Positions 1-9,347 of a DNA stretch of 64,000 bases are shown here, one piece after another. Source of the DNA: Sphingomicrobium sp. (lineage in GTDB: Bacteria; Pseudomonadota; Alphaproteobacteria; Sphingomonadales; Sphingomonadaceae). The stretch is from positions 1,985,501 through 2,049,500 of the forward strand of contig DATCMI010000001.1 in NCBI GenBank assembly GCA_036563485.1, in the 5' to 3' direction. The stretch's first letter is position 1, and every line of letters starts with the position of its first letter. The notes under the pieces were generated by a model. It saw only the letters and a list, made by a program, of their open reading frames with translations, did no database searches and was not told the origin of the DNA. The translations under genes were made by a program, and so were the position numbers.

Positions 1-1407
1 ACCGCGCGGCGGGTAATATTCATCGAGCCGGTTGATCAGTTCCGGCACCTTCTTTGCGGCGCGCACCAGGTCGATGATCCGGTCCGCATAATAAGCCTCG
101 GGGCCGAGTTCGTCGCGGATCCAGTCGCGGATGAAGGGCTCGGCCGTCTCCCACATGTTGATGTCCGGATCGAGCGCGCTTGCGACGCCCTCGTTCATCA
201 CCATCGTCTTCTGCAGAAGCAGCAGATGCGGCTGGGTCGGCATGTCGAAATCGCGGGTGATCGAGAAGAGGCTCTCGAGCATCCGGCCGACCGAGATCTC
301 CTTGACCGGAAGCCCGCGGATCGGCTCGCCGGCTGCACGGAGAGCAGTCGCGAACTCTTCGACATTGTGGTGCGCTGGCACATATTGCGCTTCGAAATGG
401 ATTTCGGCGACGCGCCGGTAATTGCCGGTAATCAGGCCGTACAGGATCTCCGCCAGCCAGACGCGGGCGCGGCGGTCGACGCGGCCCATGATTCCGAAGT
501 CGATGGCGGCGATGCGTCCGTCCGGAAGCGCAAACAGGTTTCCGTGGTGGAGATCGGCATGGAAGAAGCCGTCGACCACCGATTGGCGCAGGAAGGCGCG
601 CACGAGGATCTGTGCAAGCGCCGAGCAATCATGACCGGCGGCAATCAGGCCTTCGCGGTCGTTGAGCTTGACCCCGTCGAGCCATTCCAGCGTCAGAACG
701 CGACGCGCGGTGCGGCGCCAGTCAATCGCCGGCACATAATAGCCCGGAATCGCGACCATGTTCTCGCGCAGCTCGGATGCCGACGCGGCTTCGCGCTGCA
801 GGTCGAGCTCGCGAGCGGTCCACTGGCGGAAGTGAGCGACGACGAGGCGCGGGCGCAGCCGCTGCGCTTCGCCGCCATAGCGCTCGACATGCGCCGCTGC
901 CCATTCGTAGGTCTCCAGCGCCTTGGCGAACTCTTCCTCGACGCCGGGCCGCAGCACCTTGACGGCAACCTCGACTCCGTCGGTGGTGACGGCGCGATGG
1001 ACCTGCGCGATCGAGGCTGCGCCGACCGGCACTTCGTCAAAGCTTGCGAACAGCCTCTCGAGCGGCGCGTCGAACGAGCTTTCGATGATTTTGCGGATTT
1101 CGGCAAAGGGCGCAGGGGGCAGGTCGTCCTGGAGCAGCGACAGGTTCGCGGCCGCTTCGGCTCCGACCAGGTCCGGCCGGGTCGACAGCGCCTGGCCCAG
1201 CTTCACCGCCGCCGGGCCGATCGCCACCAGCGCGTCGGCATATTGCGGCGTGTCGCGCCTGCGCGTGCCGATGCTCAGGATTCGCACCAGCCGGCGGACC
1301 TGCGGCGGAGTCATCGGGTCGCGGGCAATGCCGCGCAACGCGCCGTGGCGAGCCAGCGTGCGTCCCCACTTCGCAAGCCGCCAGAGGTGAGTGACGGCGG
1401 TCGTCAA
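1..1407 (-). CDS. ubiB: UbiB, kinase-like ubiquinone biosynthesis protein (partial)
   Basis: Atypical kinase of the UbiB/ABC1/ADCK family, needed for ubiquinone synthesis at the inner membrane. About 469 residues are visible and the C-terminus is cut by the window edge. The KLGQ motif, the Ala-rich segment GAASIAQVH, a VKVLRPG lysine, HADLHHGNL and the metal-binding AIDFG are all present, so the kinase-like fold looks intact. The best start is TTG at 1407. It overlaps the ubiE stop as TTGA, which suggests translational coupling behind ubiE. No ATG or GTG gives a better N-terminus. Confidence 0.9.
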   Translation of the reverse strand, partial: MTTAVTHLWRLAKWGRTLARHGALRGIARDPMTPPQVRRLVRILSIGTRRRDTPQYADALVAIGPAAVKLGQALSTRPDLVGAEAAANLSLLQDDLPPAPFAEIRKIIESSFDAPLERLFASFDEVPVGAASIAQVHRAVTTDGVEVAVKVLRPGVEEEFAKALETYEWAAAHVERYGGEAQRLRPRLVVAHFRQWTARELDLQREAASASELRENMVAIPGYYVPAIDWRRTARRVLTLEWLDGVKLNDREGLIAAGHDCSALAQILVRAFLRQSVVDGFFHADLHHGNLFALPDGRIAAIDFGIMGRVDRRARVWLAEILYGLITGNYRRVAEIHFEAQYVPAHHNVEEFATALRAAGEPIRGLPVKEISVGRMLESLFSITRDFDMPTQPHLLLLQKTMVMNEGVASALDPDINMWETAEPFIRDWIRDELGPEAYYADRIIDLVRAAKKVPELINRLDEYYPPRG

Positions 1408-2135
1408 ATCTTCCAGCCTGAATGGATGGTCACGAGGCCGCCAAGCATCGGCTCGGCATTGGCGCGGACGAAGCCTGCGTCCGTCACCATCGCACGGAAG
1501 GCATTCGGCCGCGGGAAGCGGCGAATGCTTTCGACCAGATAGCGGTAGCTTTCTTCGTCATTGGCAACGGCCTTGCCGATGCGCGGGATCATGGTCGAGG
1601 CCCAGGCATCGTATAGGTCCGAAAAGCCCGGCCAGTCGCTCGACGAAAATTCCATACAGAAGAAACGGCCGCCGCGCTTCAGCACGCGATGCGCTTCCTT
1701 GAGCGCTGCAGGGATGTCGGTCACGTTCCGGATGCCGAAAACGATCGTGTAGGCGTCGAACGCAGCATCATCGAACGTCAGGCTCTCGGCATTCTCCACC
1801 TGCCAATGCACGCCACTCAGCCCGCGCTGCCGTCCTCGCTGCTTGCCGACCTCGAGCATGTCGGCGTTGATGTCGGACACCGTCACCTCGGCGCCGCGCC
1901 TTGCCATGCGGAACGCGACGTCGCCGGTGCCGCCCGCCATATCGAGGATCTGCTCGCCCGCGCGCGGCTTCACCCGATTGACGAAGCGGTCCTTCCACAG
2001 CCGGTGCATGCCGCCCGACATCAGGTCGTTCATCACGTCGTAGCGCCGCGCGACCGAGCTGAAGACCTGGCCGACGCGCCGCGTCTTCTCCTCGGGGCTG
2101 ACGAGCTCGTCGCCGAAATTTACTTTGTCGCTCAT
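1404..2135 (-). CDS. ubiE: Demethylmenaquinone/ubiquinone C-methyltransferase UbiE
   Basis: SAM-dependent methyltransferase of the ubiquinone (and menaquinone) pathway, 243 residues, the usual family length. The SAM-binding motif DMAGGTGD lies around residue 65, after the typical VFSSVARRYDVMNDLMS N-terminus. The FGIRNVTD segment typical of UbiE is present. It is the first gene of a leftward ubiE-ubiB pair with overlapping stop and start, and it is divergent from mutM across about 50 bp. Confidence 0.96.
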   Translation of the reverse strand: MSDKVNFGDELVSPEEKTRRVGQVFSSVARRYDVMNDLMSGGMHRLWKDRFVNRVKPRAGEQILDMAGGTGDVAFRMARRGAEVTVSDINADMLEVGKQRGRQRGLSGVHWQVENAESLTFDDAAFDAYTIVFGIRNVTDIPAALKEAHRVLKRGGRFFCMEFSSSDWPGFSDLYDAWASTMIPRIGKAVANDEESYRYLVESIRRFPRPNAFRAMVTDAGFVRANAEPMLGGLVTIHSGWKI

Positions 2136-2185
2136 TCGCGTGCGGCTCTAGCGGCCTTGAGGAGCCTCCGCCATATCGCTGGTGA

Positions 2186-2992
2186 ATGCCGGAGCTTCCC
2201 GAAGTCGAGACCACCATCCGCGGCCTTTCGCGCGTGCTTAAAGGCCGCCGGGTCGAACGGGTCGAAGCGCGCCGGCCCGACCTGCGTCGAGCTTTGCCTG
2301 AGGGACTTGGCCAGCGGCTGACCGGCTCGACCGTGACGGATCTCAGACGGCGCGCGAAATACGGGCTGATCGACACCGACCGCGGCGACACCCTGGTCTT
2401 CCACCTCGGCATGTCGGGGCGTTGGCGGATCGACCCGGAGGAGATCGGCAAGCACGACCACTTTATCATCGACACGGATGACGGGCACCGCCTCGCGCTC
2501 AACGATCCACGCCGGTTCGGCTCGCTCGACCTCGTACGCACTGAGGAACTGAACGAATTGCCGGCGGTCAAGGCGCTCGGGCCGGAGCCGTTCGAGATCG
2601 ACGCCAGCGAGCTCAAGCGGCGGCTCGCCGGCCGCAAGGCGCCGATCAAGCAGATGCTGCTCGACCAGGGGATCGTGGCCGGCCTTGGCAATATTTACGT
2701 CTGCGAAGCGCTGCATCGCGCTCACATCAGCCCGAAACGGGCGGCCGGTAGCGTGTCCCGGGAGCGCCTCGAGCGCCTTGTCCCGGCCATCAAGGACGTG
2801 CTCGACGAGGCCATAGCGGCGGGCGGATCGACATTGCGCGATTTCGCCGCTCCTTCCGGTGAACTCGGCTACTTCCCGAAGAGCTTCGGCGCCTATGACC
2901 GGGAAGGGGAGCCTTGCGGGTGCGGCGGGACGATCCGCCGCTTCGTCCAGGGCGGCCGCTCGACCTTCTATTGTCCGCGTTGCCAGCGTTGA
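2186..2992 (+). CDS. mutM: Formamidopyrimidine-DNA glycosylase (MutM/Fpg)
   Basis: Bifunctional base-excision repair enzyme that removes 8-oxoguanine and formamidopyrimidines and cuts the abasic site. The N-terminal MPELPEVE supplies the catalytic proline (after Met removal) and glutamate. The conserved QMLLDQ and GLGNIYV segments of the helix-two-turn-helix are present. The C-terminus ends in a zinc finger with two CxC/CxxC pairs (CGCGGT and CPRCQR). Length is 268 residues, typical. Divergent from ubiE. Confidence 0.96.
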   Translation: MPELPEVETTIRGLSRVLKGRRVERVEARRPDLRRALPEGLGQRLTGSTVTDLRRRAKYGLIDTDRGDTLVFHLGMSGRWRIDPEEIGKHDHFIIDTDDGHRLALNDPRRFGSLDLVRTEELNELPAVKALGPEPFEIDASELKRRLAGRKAPIKQMLLDQGIVAGLGNIYVCEALHRAHISPKRAAGSVSRERLERLVPAIKDVLDEAIAAGGSTLRDFAAPSGELGYFPKSFGAYDREGEPCGCGGTIRRFVQGGRSTFYCPRCQR

Positions 2993-3087
2993 CCTGAAGG
3001 GCACTTGCAGCTAGGGGAGCCTCACGTCGGCGCAGCCGTTTGGCTTTGCGCCGCTTTTTCATTGAGCTGAGCACTAAAGAGGATTTC

Positions 3088-3351
3088 ATGGCGAACACGC
3101 CGCAGGCCAAGAAGCGCATCCGTCGCAACGCCAATCGGGCGACGATCAATCATTCGCGCGTCAGCCGCATTCGGACCTTCATCAAGCAGGTCGAATCGGC
3201 GATCGCTTCGGGCAAGAAGGCCGATGCCGCCGAGGCGCTGAAGGCCGTTCAGCCGGAGATCGCTCGCGGCGTCGCCCGTGGAGTTATCCACAAGAACACG
3301 GCCGCCCGGAAGATTTCGCGGCTTTCCAAGCGGGTTGCCTCGCTGGGCTGA
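3088..3351 (+). CDS. rpsT: 30S ribosomal protein S20
   Basis: Small basic 16S-rRNA-binding protein of 87 residues. [16 protein letters not shown] and the conserved [17 protein letters not shown] are characteristic. The ATG at 3088 is preceded by an AAAGAGGA ribosome-binding site. An ATG 48 bases upstream is in frame but would add residues absent from the family. The gene ends just ahead of a strong hairpin. The codons for VIHK happen to contain a perfect DnaA box (3284-3292). Confidence 0.96.
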   Translation: MANTPQAKKRIRRNANRATINHSRVSRIRTFIKQVESAIASGKKADAAEALKAVQPEIARGVARGVIHKNTAARKISRLSKRVASLG

Positions 3352-3375
3352 AAACAGTCCTCAACAAGGTTCAAA

Positions 3376-3410
3376 ACGGGCCGTCGGGAAACCGGCGGCC
3401 CGTCTTGTTT
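3376..3410 (+). terminator. Rho-independent terminator after rpsT
   Basis: A 12-bp stem (ACGGGCCGTCGG with CCGGCGGCCCGT, one T-G pair) and a GAAA loop at 3376-3403, followed by CTTGTTTT. It separates rpsT from dnaA transcription. Confidence 0.85.
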
Positions 3411-3721
3411 TGGGACTGACCAAAAAACGTAGCAATTCCCGCGATTCGCGGCCGCGTTAACTTGAAGATAACCAAAAAATTGGCGGTTTTCTGCGGCTTT
3501 CGTTGAGTTTCCCCACCTTTCCTATGTCAAGCGCTTTTATTTCACCTGTGTGAAAAAACGGCCCTTGCATGCCGCCCCCGACAATCACACAAAGACCCTT
3601 CCGGGCGCGAATCCGCGCTGGGGGCAAGAGAGAAAAACAGCTTCGAGCGCGCGACTCGCATCGCGCGCAACGGAGATGCTTTGTCTCGTGGCTGGGGGCT
3701 GAGGAAGGGAGGCACGCGAGA
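3411..3721 (+). other. dnaA upstream region, no gene seen
   Basis: About 310 bp between the rpsT terminator and the chosen dnaA start. It must carry the dnaA promoter, but I see no convincing -35/-10 pair. A CtrA-like TTAA-N7-ATAA sits at 3457-3471 (one mismatch to TTAA-N7-TTAA). No DnaA boxes or AT-rich unwinding element were seen, so nothing here marks an origin. The dnaA frame is open upstream to 3569, but the extra residues are unlike DnaA. Confidence 0.5.
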
Positions 3722-5116
3722 GTGCAGGCGGAGGGAGCGAATTCGATCGTGGGGCGCAGCGAGGCACCGGTTACGGCGCCGCTCGAGGCCGCCTGGGACT
3801 CCATTCGCAACGGACTCCGCCGCGACCTCGGCGCGCGCACATTCGACGGCTGGCTGAAGCCCGCCGAACTGGGATCGTTCGAGCCGGACAGCGGCGCTCT
3901 CGACCTGGTAATGCCGAGCCAGTTCATGGCCGACTGGGTGCGCTCGCATTTCGGCGAGCGGCTGGCCCTCGCATGGAAGACGGTGCTGCCGATCGTCCGT
4001 GAAGTCCGCGTCGTCGCCGCGTCCGACGCACCGCGGCCGGCGCCGCTGCTGATCCTGGACGAAAGCCCCGCGCCGACGGAGCGCGACCCGAGCGCGCCGA
4101 ACTTCGACCCGCGCTATCGTTTCGAGACCTTCGTCGTCGGCAAGGCCAACGAAGTCGCCGCGACGGCCGCCCGTACCCTCGCGACGTCGCCGACGGTCAG
4201 TTTCAACCCGCTGTTCATCCACGGCGGCACCGGGCGCGGGAAGACCCATCTGCTTCACGCCATCGGCCACGCATTTCTTGCGCGGAACCGCGGCGCCCGC
4301 GTGGTGTCGATGTCGGCCGAGAAGTTCATGGTCGAGTTCATTCGCGCGCTGAAGGAAAACGATACAATCGGTTTCAAGCAGCGGCTGCGCAATGCCGACC
4401 TGCTGCTGATCGACGATGTCCAGTTCATCGCCGGCAAGGATTCGACCCAGGAAGAATTCTTCCACACGATGAACGAGATCATCACCGCCGGACGGCGGCT
4501 GGTGATTACTTCCGACCGTGCGCCGCAGGACCTCGACGGCATTGCGCCGCGCATCTTGTCGCGCCTGTCCTGGGGCCTCGTCGCCGATATCAACCAAGCC
4601 GACTATGAGCTGCGCTTTAACATCATCTGCGCGAAGCTCGAGGCGCTGCCGGGTGTCGAAATGCCGCGCCCCGTCATTGACTTCCTCGCGCGGCGCGTGA
4701 CCTCGTCGGTGCGCGAGCTGGAAGGCGCGCTCAACCGCATCGGCGCTTATGCAATGATGACGGGCCGCACGATCGACGTTGCGTTCGTCGAGGAAGTGCT
4801 CGCCAACGTGCTGCGCGCCAACCAGCGGCGGATTTCGATCGACGAGATCCAGACCCAGGTCGCCGAGCATTATCGGATCCGTAAGGCCGAGATGACGTCT
4901 GCCCGCCGTGCCCGCGAAGTCGCCCGGCCGCGGCAGGTCGCCATGTATCTGTCCAAGCAGCTGACGCCCAAGTCATTGCCGGACATTGGCCGGCGCTTTG
5001 GCGGGCGCGATCATACGACCGTGATTCACGCCGTCCGCCAGATCGAAAAGCTGCGCGCGAGCGATGCCGAACTGGATGCCGACATCCGCTTGCTGACGAG
5101 GCAATTGGAGGGCTGA
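3722..5116 (+). CDS. dnaA: Chromosomal replication initiator DnaA
   Basis: AAA+ initiator that binds DnaA boxes and opens oriC. Domain I starts at AAWDSIRNGLRRDLG. Walker A GGTGRGKTH (about residue 170), Walker B LLLIDD (about 230) and the C-terminal box-binding signature GRDHTTVIHA (about 430) are intact. GTG at 3722 is chosen because a strong GGAAGGGAGG lies 9 bases upstream and the length becomes 464 residues. An ATG at 3569 would add 51 non-conserved residues, and GTG 3749 is also possible. Confidence 0.93.
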   Translation: MQAEGANSIVGRSEAPVTAPLEAAWDSIRNGLRRDLGARTFDGWLKPAELGSFEPDSGALDLVMPSQFMADWVRSHFGERLALAWKTVLPIVREVRVVAASDAPRPAPLLILDESPAPTERDPSAPNFDPRYRFETFVVGKANEVAATAARTLATSPTVSFNPLFIHGGTGRGKTHLLHAIGHAFLARNRGARVVSMSAEKFMVEFIRALKENDTIGFKQRLRNADLLLIDDVQFIAGKDSTQEEFFHTMNEIITAGRRLVITSDRAPQDLDGIAPRILSRLSWGLVADINQADYELRFNIICAKLEALPGVEMPRPVIDFLARRVTSSVRELEGALNRIGAYAMMTGRTIDVAFVEEVLANVLRANQRRISIDEIQTQVAEHYRIRKAEMTSARRAREVARPRQVAMYLSKQLTPKSLPDIGRRFGGRDHTTVIHAVRQIEKLRASDAELDADIRLLTRQLEG

Positions 5117-5197
5117 CCCAGCACGCGTCCACTCGGACGCGTGTTGCTTGTCAGCGGGAGGGTGCCTTTCCGGTGCCCCGAAACGCCGGAAAGAAAA

Positions 5198-5230
5198 GGG
5201 CCCGCCGGATCACCTCCGGCGGGCCCGCTT
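5198..5230. terminator. Bidirectional terminator between dnaA and a DUF4136 gene
   Basis: A perfect 12-bp inverted repeat (GGGCCCGCCGGA and its complement, 5-base loop) at 5198-5226. It is followed on the plus strand by GCTTCTTCTC and on the minus strand by CTTTTCTTTCC. The flanking genes converge here. Confidence 0.8.
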
Positions 5231-5254
5231 CTTCTCTACGCCTTGGCCTCCGGC

Positions 5255-5932
5255 TTAGCGGCCGGGCGCGCGGGCCGGGATCGTGATCCGCACCGTCTCA
5301 CCGCTGCGTCCCGGGAAGCCCGTGAACAGCGCATCGACGAGGCTCGGCACCACGACGTCCGGGCGACCCGTGATCGAACGGGCCTGAGCGCGGCCGTCGA
5401 ACAGCGGCTGGTTGGTGCCGGCTGCGCGGATATGGAGATCGACCTGGCTCTGATATTCGACATAGCTGTCGACGCCACGGCCGTACCAGAACGGGTCGTT
5501 CCAACCCATATAGTAAGGCGAGCCGTAGCCGAACCGCGGGTAGAACGGATTGTAATAGCCGCGCGAGAACGGGCTGTAGCCGAAGCCGCCGAAACGATAG
5601 CGATCATAATAGAAGGGATCGCTGACGACGCGAACCTGGCCCGGTCCGACATTATAGCCGAACTGGACGACCATGTTGGCGCTCTGGGCATTGGCTGCCG
5701 GCGTGTAGCCGCGCGCCTGAAGCTGCTGAGCGACGATGCCCGCATACCTCTGGAACTCGAGCCCGCCATTCGCGGCCATTCCGCTGCCCGGCGTGATGTA
5801 GAAGGTCTGGCCCTGCGGCGCCGGCATGGCCTGATAGCGCGACACGGTTGTGTTGAGAGTTTGCGCGCAAGCCGAGAGGCCAAGCGCGGCAACGCCGAGC
5901 ATCGCGGCGGAAGCGAGTTTCGAGATACGCAT
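5255..5932 (-). CDS. DUF4136-type lipoprotein
   Basis: Predicted envelope lipoprotein of 225 residues. It starts MRISKLASAAMLG and has a lipobox LSAC with the lipidated cysteine at residue 22. The middle is rich in Tyr, Phe and Gly, and the C-terminal segment resembles DUF4136, a family of unknown function common in sphingomonads. The ATG at 5932 is chosen over an ATG 13 codons upstream because it gives a clean signal peptide. It lies downstream of trpS on the same strand with a gap of about 120 bp. Confidence 0.75.
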   Translation of the reverse strand: MRISKLASAAMLGVAALGLSACAQTLNTTVSRYQAMPAPQGQTFYITPGSGMAANGGLEFQRYAGIVAQQLQARGYTPAANAQSANMVVQFGYNVGPGQVRVVSDPFYYDRYRFGGFGYSPFSRGYYNPFYPRFGYGSPYYMGWNDPFWYGRGVDSYVEYQSQVDLHIRAAGTNQPLFDGRAQARSITGRPDVVVPSLVDALFTGFPGRSGETVRITIPARAPGR

Positions 5933-6050
5933 GTTACACCCTTCGATTCGGAAAAATCGCGTTAGGACCATGGCTATAGCGCGAAAGTGCGTGAACCGTC
6001 GATGAAGCGTGCTGACCGGGCGGTGAAGCGTCGGGAATCCGACGGAGACT

Positions 6051-7067
6051 TCAGTCGCTGAGGCCTACGGCAACCTTGGCCTGAGCCAGCACCGGCCCGG
6101 CAATCGCCTGCGCCCGATCTGCGCCTTCTGCCAGGATGCGGTCGAGCTCGCCGGTGTCGCGGCGCAGCTCTTCGAGCCGGCGGCGGATCGGCGCAATCAG
6201 CGACACCAAGACGTCGGCAAGCTCCGGCTTTAACGAGCCGAAGCCTTGGCCGGCGAACCGCGCCAGCACATCCTCGACGCTCTCGCCTGTAACCGCGCCG
6301 TAAACGCCGACGAGGTTCTTGGCTTCGGGCCTGCCTTCGAGACCGGCAGGATCATCCGGCAATGGCTCCGGATCGGTCTTCGCCTTCCGGATTTTCTGCG
6401 CAATGGTCTCGTCGCTGTCCGTCAGGTGGATGCGGCTCATTTCCGACGGGTCCGACTTCGACATCTTCGAGTTGCCGTCGCGAAGGCTCATCACCCGCGC
6501 GGCCGTGCCGCCGCCGATGAACGGCTCGGGCACCACGAACAGCTCGACGTCGAAATCATTGTTGAACTTGAGGGCGATGTCGCGGGTCAGCTCGACATGC
6601 TGCTTCTGGTCTTCCCCGACCGGTACGTGCGTTGCCTGGTAGAGCAGGATGTCGGCGGCCTGGAGCACCGGATAGTCGAACAAAGCGACGGACGCGCCTT
6701 CCTTGTTCTTGCCGGCCTTGTCCTTCCACTGCGTCATGCGGTTGAGCCAGCCCATCCGCGCCGTGCCGTTGAGGATCCAGCACAGCTCGGCATGGGCCGG
6801 GACCGCGCTTTGCCGGAACAGCGCCGACTTCGCGGGATCGATGCCGCTGGCGATCAGCGCCGCGGCCATTTCCCGCACGTTGGAGCGAAGCTGCGTTGGG
6901 TCGACCTCGATCGTCAGCGCATGAAGGTCGGCCAGGAAGAACAGGCATTCCGCCTCGTCCTGCATGCGGACCCAACGAAGGATGGCGCCCAGCAGGTTGC
7001 CGAGGTGCAGGTCGCCTGTCGGCTGGATGCCGGAAAGGACGCGCATCGGGCGAGGATCAGCCGGCAT
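6051..7067 (-). CDS. trpS: Tryptophanyl-tRNA synthetase
   Basis: Class I aminoacyl-tRNA synthetase charging tRNA-Trp. The N-terminus has [13 protein letters not shown], the HIGH-like element. The KMSKS loop appears as [10 protein letters not shown], and [10 protein letters not shown] is also typical. ATG 7067 gives 338 residues, has AAGAGG upstream and overlaps murJ by 11 bases. ATG 7046 (MRVLSG, 331 residues) is an equally family-like start. Likely co-transcribed behind murJ. Confidence 0.93.
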   Translation of the reverse strand: MPADPRPMRVLSGIQPTGDLHLGNLLGAILRWVRMQDEAECLFFLADLHALTIEVDPTQLRSNVREMAAALIASGIDPAKSALFRQSAVPAHAELCWILNGTARMGWLNRMTQWKDKAGKNKEGASVALFDYPVLQAADILLYQATHVPVGEDQKQHVELTRDIALKFNNDFDVELFVVPEPFIGGGTAARVMSLRDGNSKMSKSDPSEMSRIHLTDSDETIAQKIRKAKTDPEPLPDDPAGLEGRPEAKNLVGVYGAVTGESVEDVLARFAGQGFGSLKPELADVLVSLIAPIRRRLEELRRDTGELDRILAEGADRAQAIAGPVLAQAKVAVGLSD

Positions 7068-8616
7068 CGGACACGGGCCTCTTGCGGCGGAGCAATGCCT
7101 TGAAGGCTTCCTTGTCCACGCCCCCGAGGAGCCAGACCACAGGGAAATAGATGGCCATGCCAACACCCACGAGCGCAGCGACCCCGACGAGACGATGACC
7201 AACGCCGCCCGTGAACCAGTCGCCAAGGACGAGCCGGACACCGTAGAGCGCTGCCGCCATCGCACCGGCGGCAATCAGCTGGCGGATTACGCGGCTCGCC
7301 AGCCAGCCCTCGATCCGGAAGTGACCGCGCCGGTGCAGGATGACGTAGAGGATCAGGCAGTTCAGCCAGCTGGCAATTGCGATTGCCGCAGCAAGGCCCG
7401 CGATGCCGAACGGCGGAATCAGGAGGAAGTTGAGCGCGATGTTGGCGACAAGCACGAAGGCGGCCGTCTTGACCGGCGTCGCCGTGTCGTGCCGTGCGTA
7501 GAAGCCGGGCGTAAGCACCTTCACGAGCACATAAGCGGGGAGGCCGAGCACGATCAGGCTGAGCACGGTCGCCGTCGTGGCTGCGTCGCTGGCGTTGAAT
7601 TCGCCGCCCTGGAACAAGGCGCCGATCAACGGTCCGGAAGCGACCGCAAGCGCGACCGTGGCAGGGAGGCACAGCAGCATGGCCAAGTCGGCCGCATCGC
7701 CCTGTACCCGCGCAGCCTTCGCCGCATCGCCGGCGCCGACGAAGCGGCTGACTTGCGGCAGGATGGCAGTGCCGAGCGCGGCGCCGATCACCCCAAGAGG
7801 GAGCTGGTTCAGTCGGTCGGCATAATTGAAGATCGCCGGCGCGCCTTCGCTGATCCGGGCAAGGAAGAAGGTGTCGATGAAGGCGCTGATCTGGTAGACG
7901 CCGGCCCCTAGCGTCGCGGGGATCACGACCCGGACGAACTGGCGAACCCCGGGGGTCATTCGCGGCCGGCGAAGCTTCAAATAGATGCCGGCGCGCTTCG
8001 TGGCGGCAATCAGGAGGGCAAGCTGGAGGACGCCGCCCAGCGTGACGCCGATCGACAATGCTACCGCCGAAGGCTCGCCGCCGTCACGGACCAGCAGCAA
8101 AGCTGCAAGCATCGCCAGGTTGAGAAGCGCCGGCGCGAAGGCGGCGGCCGTGAACCGCGCCAGCGAATTGAGGATCCCCGAGAACAGCGAAACCAAGCTG
8201 ATCAGCAGCAAATAGGGAAAGGTGATCCGCGTCAGGAAGGTGGTCAGCGCCAGCTGCTCTCCCCGGTAGCCGGAAAGCGCCGCGACGAAGAGCGGCATGA
8301 TGATTTCGAAGATCAAAGTGAAGATGAGTAGCGTCGGCAGGAAAACCGCGAGCACTTCTTCACTGAACTTGCGCGCGTCCTCTTCGCCGCCTTTGCCGTG
8401 CAGGCGCTGGCTGAACAAAGGCACGAAGCCTGCCGAGAAAGCGCCTTCGCCAAACAGGCGGCGGAAGGTGTTCGGAAGCCGGAAGGCTATCACGAATGCC
8501 GAAGCCTCGGCGCTCGCGCCAAGGATCCGGCTCATCAGCATCTCGCGAGCAAAGCCCGCGACGCGGCTGACCATCGTCAATCCGCCGATCGTGCCGGTGG
8601 CTTTTACGAGGTTCAT
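7057..8616 (-). CDS. murJ: Lipid II flippase MurJ
   Basis: Polytopic inner-membrane protein of the MOP/MATE-like MurJ family that moves lipid II to the periplasm for peptidoglycan synthesis. 519 residues with many hydrophobic segments. The N-terminal [11 protein letters not shown] and [23 protein letters not shown] are diagnostic. The start [12 protein letters not shown] (8616) is chosen over an in-frame ATG 19 codons upstream. It lies between secB and trpS on the same strand. Confidence 0.95.
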   Translation of the reverse strand: MNLVKATGTIGGLTMVSRVAGFAREMLMSRILGASAEASAFVIAFRLPNTFRRLFGEGAFSAGFVPLFSQRLHGKGGEEDARKFSEEVLAVFLPTLLIFTLIFEIIMPLFVAALSGYRGEQLALTTFLTRITFPYLLLISLVSLFSGILNSLARFTAAAFAPALLNLAMLAALLLVRDGGEPSAVALSIGVTLGGVLQLALLIAATKRAGIYLKLRRPRMTPGVRQFVRVVIPATLGAGVYQISAFIDTFFLARISEGAPAIFNYADRLNQLPLGVIGAALGTAILPQVSRFVGAGDAAKAARVQGDAADLAMLLCLPATVALAVASGPLIGALFQGGEFNASDAATTATVLSLIVLGLPAYVLVKVLTPGFYARHDTATPVKTAAFVLVANIALNFLLIPPFGIAGLAAAIAIASWLNCLILYVILHRRGHFRIEGWLASRVIRQLIAAGAMAAALYGVRLVLGDWFTGGVGHRLVGVAALVGVGMAIYFPVVWLLGGVDKEAFKALLRRKRPVSDAG

Positions 8617-8647
8617 GGGCGCGCTCGACCCCCGTTCGACGTCGCGC

Positions 8648-9166
8648 TTAGGCGTCGGTCGGACCTTCGGCACCGCCTTGGCCGACGGCGCCCTGCTCCT
8701 GCTGGCCGTGGTACTGGGCCATGTAGGCGCCGGCGAAGTCGATCGGATCGAGCAGCAGCGGCGCGAAGCCGGCGCCGGACACCGCCTCGGAAACCACTTG
8801 GCGCGCGAACGGGAAGATCAGGCGCGGCGCTTCGATCAGCAGGAAGGGCTGAAGTGCTTCTTGCGGCATGTTGCGAAGGCCGAACAGGCCGGCGTAGGTC
8901 AGGTCGACGACGAAGTGGACGCCGTTCTCCGAACGCGCCGACACTTCAATCTTCAGCGCGACCTCGTGGACGTCCTCGGCGGCGGTGTTGACGGCGATGT
9001 TGAACTGCACGTCGAGGGTCGGCTGCGTTTGCCAGGAGAAGACCTGCGGCGCGCTCGGATTTTCGACCGAAAGATCCTTGGTATATTGAGCGAGGATCGA
9101 GAGCTGCGGCTCGTTCGCATTCTCGCCGGAGCCATTCGCACCCGGGGCCGGTTCCTGGTCCGCCAT
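8648..9166 (-). CDS. secB: Protein-export chaperone SecB
   Basis: Cytosolic tetrameric chaperone that keeps preproteins unfolded and hands them to SecA. 172 residues. The core QLSILAQYTKDLSVENP and the C-terminal ending PLLLDPIDFAGAYMAQ are classic. Start MADQEPAPG at 9166; an ATG six codons upstream is possible. First gene of a leftward secB-murJ-trpS run, divergent from the Tim44-like gene. Confidence 0.95.
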   Translation of the reverse strand: MADQEPAPGANGSGENANEPQLSILAQYTKDLSVENPSAPQVFSWQTQPTLDVQFNIAVNTAAEDVHEVALKIEVSARSENGVHFVVDLTYAGLFGLRNMPQEALQPFLLIEAPRLIFPFARQVVSEAVSGAGFAPLLLDPIDFAGAYMAQYHGQQEQGAVGQGGAEGPTDA

Positions 9167-9347
9167 TTTATGCTGTCCTTGCAAGCTGTTGCATCATGTT
9201 GGGAGCGGCCGCGAGCCGCGGCACGTCAGGCGAGAGCGCCTAGCAGGGGCAATTATGAGGCGCAATGCCGCCTTCGTGCGTTTGGCGGTGTTGGAATATT
9301 CAGGCGGCGCGCATTATGTTGGCCGGGTAATCTGATAGGAAGCTTCC

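Noticed and set aside
226-1542. Long open frame on the plus strand opposite ubiB and ubiE
   Set aside because: No family resemblance; it is the antisense of two clearly recognised genes, and high GC content leaves such frames open.
3457-3471. CtrA site TTAA-N7-ATAA before dnaA
   Set aside because: Single site with one mismatch; too short to claim without conservation.
3411-3721. oriC upstream of dnaA
   Set aside because: No DnaA-box cluster and no AT-rich unwinding region; alphaproteobacterial origins are often away from dnaA.
3542-4870. Long minus-strand frame opposite dnaA
   Set aside because: Antisense of dnaA with no recognisable domain.
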